From positions 1 to 64,000 of the forward strand of contig DATLYE010000030.1 in NCBI GenBank assembly GCA_035575135.1: a stretch of DNA of 64,000 nt, read 5' to 3'. Every line of letters starts with the position of its first letter. Position 1 is the stretch's first letter. Below, in pieces: positions 62,538 through 64,000 of this stretch. Both the position numbers and the translations under genes were made by a program. The notes under the pieces were generated by a model. The model was not told the origin of the DNA and searched no databases. It saw only the letters and a list, made by a program, of their open reading frames with translations. The DNA comes from JANWXD01 sp035575135. Its GTDB lineage: Bacteria; Acidobacteriota; Terriglobia; Bryobacterales; Bryobacteraceae.

Positions 62538-64000
62538 ATGAACCGGGCTGAGGCAAAAAGTTTGCTGCGGGAGGCGCTGGCCCTCGGGCCAGAGGAAAGT
62601 CCGTTTTCATGGCAAGACAAGCTCCTCGAGCAGATGCTTCGAGGCGACATCCCGGAAGTCATTGATATCCCGACCGGGCTTGGCAAGACCTCCGTGATGG
62701 CGATCTGGCTCGTGGCTCGGGCGTGCGGAGCGAAGATCCCGCGGCGGCTGGTGTACGTCGTGGACAGACGGGCGGTCGTGGATCAAGCCACTGAAGAAGC
62801 AGTTCGGTTGCGGGAATGGGCTGACAAAGATGGGACCCTCAGGGACCAACTGGGCCTCAACGATCGGTCCCTGCCCGTCTCCACCCTACGAGGCCAGTAT
62901 GTCGACAACCGCGAGTGGCTGGACGATCCCTCCGCACCTGCCATCATTGTGGGCACGGTGGACATGATCGGGTCGAGGCTCCTGTTCCAGGGCTACGGTG
63001 TGTCCAGAAAGATGCGGCCCTATCACGCGGGGCTGCTCGGCGCGGATAGCCTTGTCGTCCTCGACGAAGCCCACCTCGTGCCTCCGTTCGAACATCTCTT
63101 GCGAGCCATCACGACGGACTCGGGCTTTCGCCCCACCAATGAGCGGTGCCAGAGGTTGATTCCTCCGTTCAAGTTGACCGCGCTTTCGGCTACAGCACGA
63201 ACGCAAGAGAAGAAGGTGTTCGGACTGAGTGATGAGGATTTGCGACACCCAGAAGTCCGGAAACGGCTGAACGCGAAAAAGTCGCTGCGGATCCAATTGC
63301 TGGATGAAAACGACAAGCTCCACGACGCGCTGGCGCAACATGCGTGGAAACTTTCAGAAGAAGGCAAGGCCGCAGCGCGAATCCTCCTGTACTGTGATAG
63401 TCGGGAAGTTGCCCAGAAGGCCAAAGAGGCGCTCGAGAAGCTCGCAAGGAGTGGCAAGAAGCAGATCGAGACCGAACTCTTTGTGGGCGGGCGACGCGTC
63501 TTCGAACGCGAAAAGGCCAAGGAGCGGTTAAGAAGCCTTGGATTTATCGCCGGAAGCAAGGTGGACTGGAGCTCGCCTGCGTTTCTCTTCGCGACGTCTG
63601 CCGGCGAAGTCGGCGTGGACCTAGACGCGGACCACATGGTGTGCGACCTCGTCGCCTGGGAGCGCATGGTTCAGCGCCTAGGCCGCGTGAACCGGCGCGG
63701 CGATGGTGAGGCGACCGTTGTCGTGATCGTCGAGCGGGAAGCCGACAAAAGAACAGAGCAGGCGCTGAACAAACAGAAGCGCGGCGAAAACCTCACGAAC
63801 AAAGAACGCGAGCTAGTGGCGAAATTTCAGCGTAAGCAATCGGTTCGGGGATTGATCGAACACCTGCCAAAGCACGACGGAGGAAGCTACGACGCCAGCC
63901 CCGGCGCCTTGCGAGATCTCAAAACGCGTGCCTCGACTGAAGAAGCGTTGCAGAAGATTCTCGACCATGCGACCACGCCCGAGCCGCTTCGTCCAGCGTT
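62538..64000 (+). CDS. cas3: Cas3 helicase-nuclease, type I-G (I-U) CRISPR system, 5' part
   Basis: 487 codons are in the window; the frame is open at the right edge. A superfamily 2 helicase begins almost at the N-terminus: PFSWQDKLLEQMLRGDIPEV, Walker A VIDIPTGLGKTS (42-53), VYVVDRRAVVDQA (motif Ia), DEAH box at 176-179 (VVLDEAHLVPP), LTALSATAR (motif III) and WERMVQRLGRVNRRGDG (motif VI, about 376-392). Having the helicase first, with no HD nuclease domain ahead of it, is characteristic of type I-G Cas3, in which the HD domain follows at the C-terminus, expected beyond the edge. It would unwind and degrade Cascade-bound DNA. Codon choice and GC differ from the left flank, suggesting transfer. 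No array is in view. Confidence 0.88.
   Translation, partial: MNRAEAKSLLREALALGPEESPFSWQDKLLEQMLRGDIPEVIDIPTGLGKTSVMAIWLVARACGAKIPRRLVYVVDRRAVVDQATEEAVRLREWADKDGTLRDQLGLNDRSLPVSTLRGQYVDNREWLDDPSAPAIIVGTVDMIGSRLLFQGYGVSRKMRPYHAGLLGADSLVVLDEAHLVPPFEHLLRAITTDSGFRPTNERCQRLIPPFKLTALSATARTQEKKVFGLSDEDLRHPEVRKRLNAKKSLRIQLLDENDKLHDALAQHAWKLSEEGKAAARILLYCDSREVAQKAKEALEKLARSGKKQIETELFVGGRRVFEREKAKERLRSLGFIAGSKVDWSSPAFLFATSAGEVGVDLDADHMVCDLVAWERMVQRLGRVNRRGDGEATVVVIVEREADKRTEQALNKQKRGENLTNKERELVAKFQRKQSVRGLIEHLPKHDGGSYDASPGALRDLKTRASTEEALQKILDHATTPEPLRPA

Overview
The window looks like chromosomal DNA from a high-GC acidobacterium of the Solibacter/Bryobacter group. The main clues are a Solibacter-type TIGR03437 C-terminal domain on a secreted hydrolase, very large TonB-type receptors with an N-terminal carboxypeptidase-regulatory-like domain, many secreted proteins, and dense genes that often overlap by 4 bases (ATGA/GTGA). 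This placement is inferred from protein families, not from a marker tree.

Layout. 1-6.2 kb: the tail of an unknown gene, tRNA-Leu(CAG), a PhoPQ-related hydrolase, and a type II secretion/type IV pilus-like module (two pseudopilins and a TPR-secretin-cohesin protein). 6.2-11.6 kb: smpB, leucyl aminopeptidase, a NarL-type regulator, hsp20 and ftsH. 11.6-14.2 kb: an MFS transporter, cupin and dehydrogenase operon. 14.4-17.5 kb: glgC, an inserted EVE-like/nuclease-like gene, a second diverged copy of the glgC 3' end, a rhodanese whose catalytic position is an in-frame TGA followed by a strong hairpin (probable selenoprotein), and tRNA-Gly(CCC). 17.6-24.8 kb: a tightly coupled efflux operon resembling cecR-ybhGFSR plus a TolC protein, driven by a near-consensus promoter that overlaps a palindromic operator. 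24.8-30.0 kb: a cobalamin riboswitch followed by an outer-membrane receptor and BtuF, BtuD and BtuC homologues. 30.0-41.0 kb: a MacB/LolD-like ABC pair, a nucleobase permease, an enolase-superfamily protein, a VTT/DedA-like protein, ligA, a lipid kinase, a YdjM-like membrane protein and an aldehyde dehydrogenase. 41.0-59.5 kb: a cell-surface region with regulatory-like-domain proteins, secreted proteins of unknown function, three large outer-membrane barrels, a CsgG-like/TPR protein, thiL and a DUF4380-like protein. 59.6-62.0 kb: a GNAT acetyltransferase and two small exported or membrane proteins. 62.5-64.0 kb: the start of a type I-G (formerly I-U) cas3, cut by the window edge.

The most interesting points are the TGA-containing rhodanese with its hairpin, the glgC-3'-end repeats that bracket a possible defence gene, and the cas3 gene that suggests a CRISPR-Cas operon just beyond the right edge. 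All operon, promoter and hairpin statements come from reading the sequence; no searches or folding programs were run.
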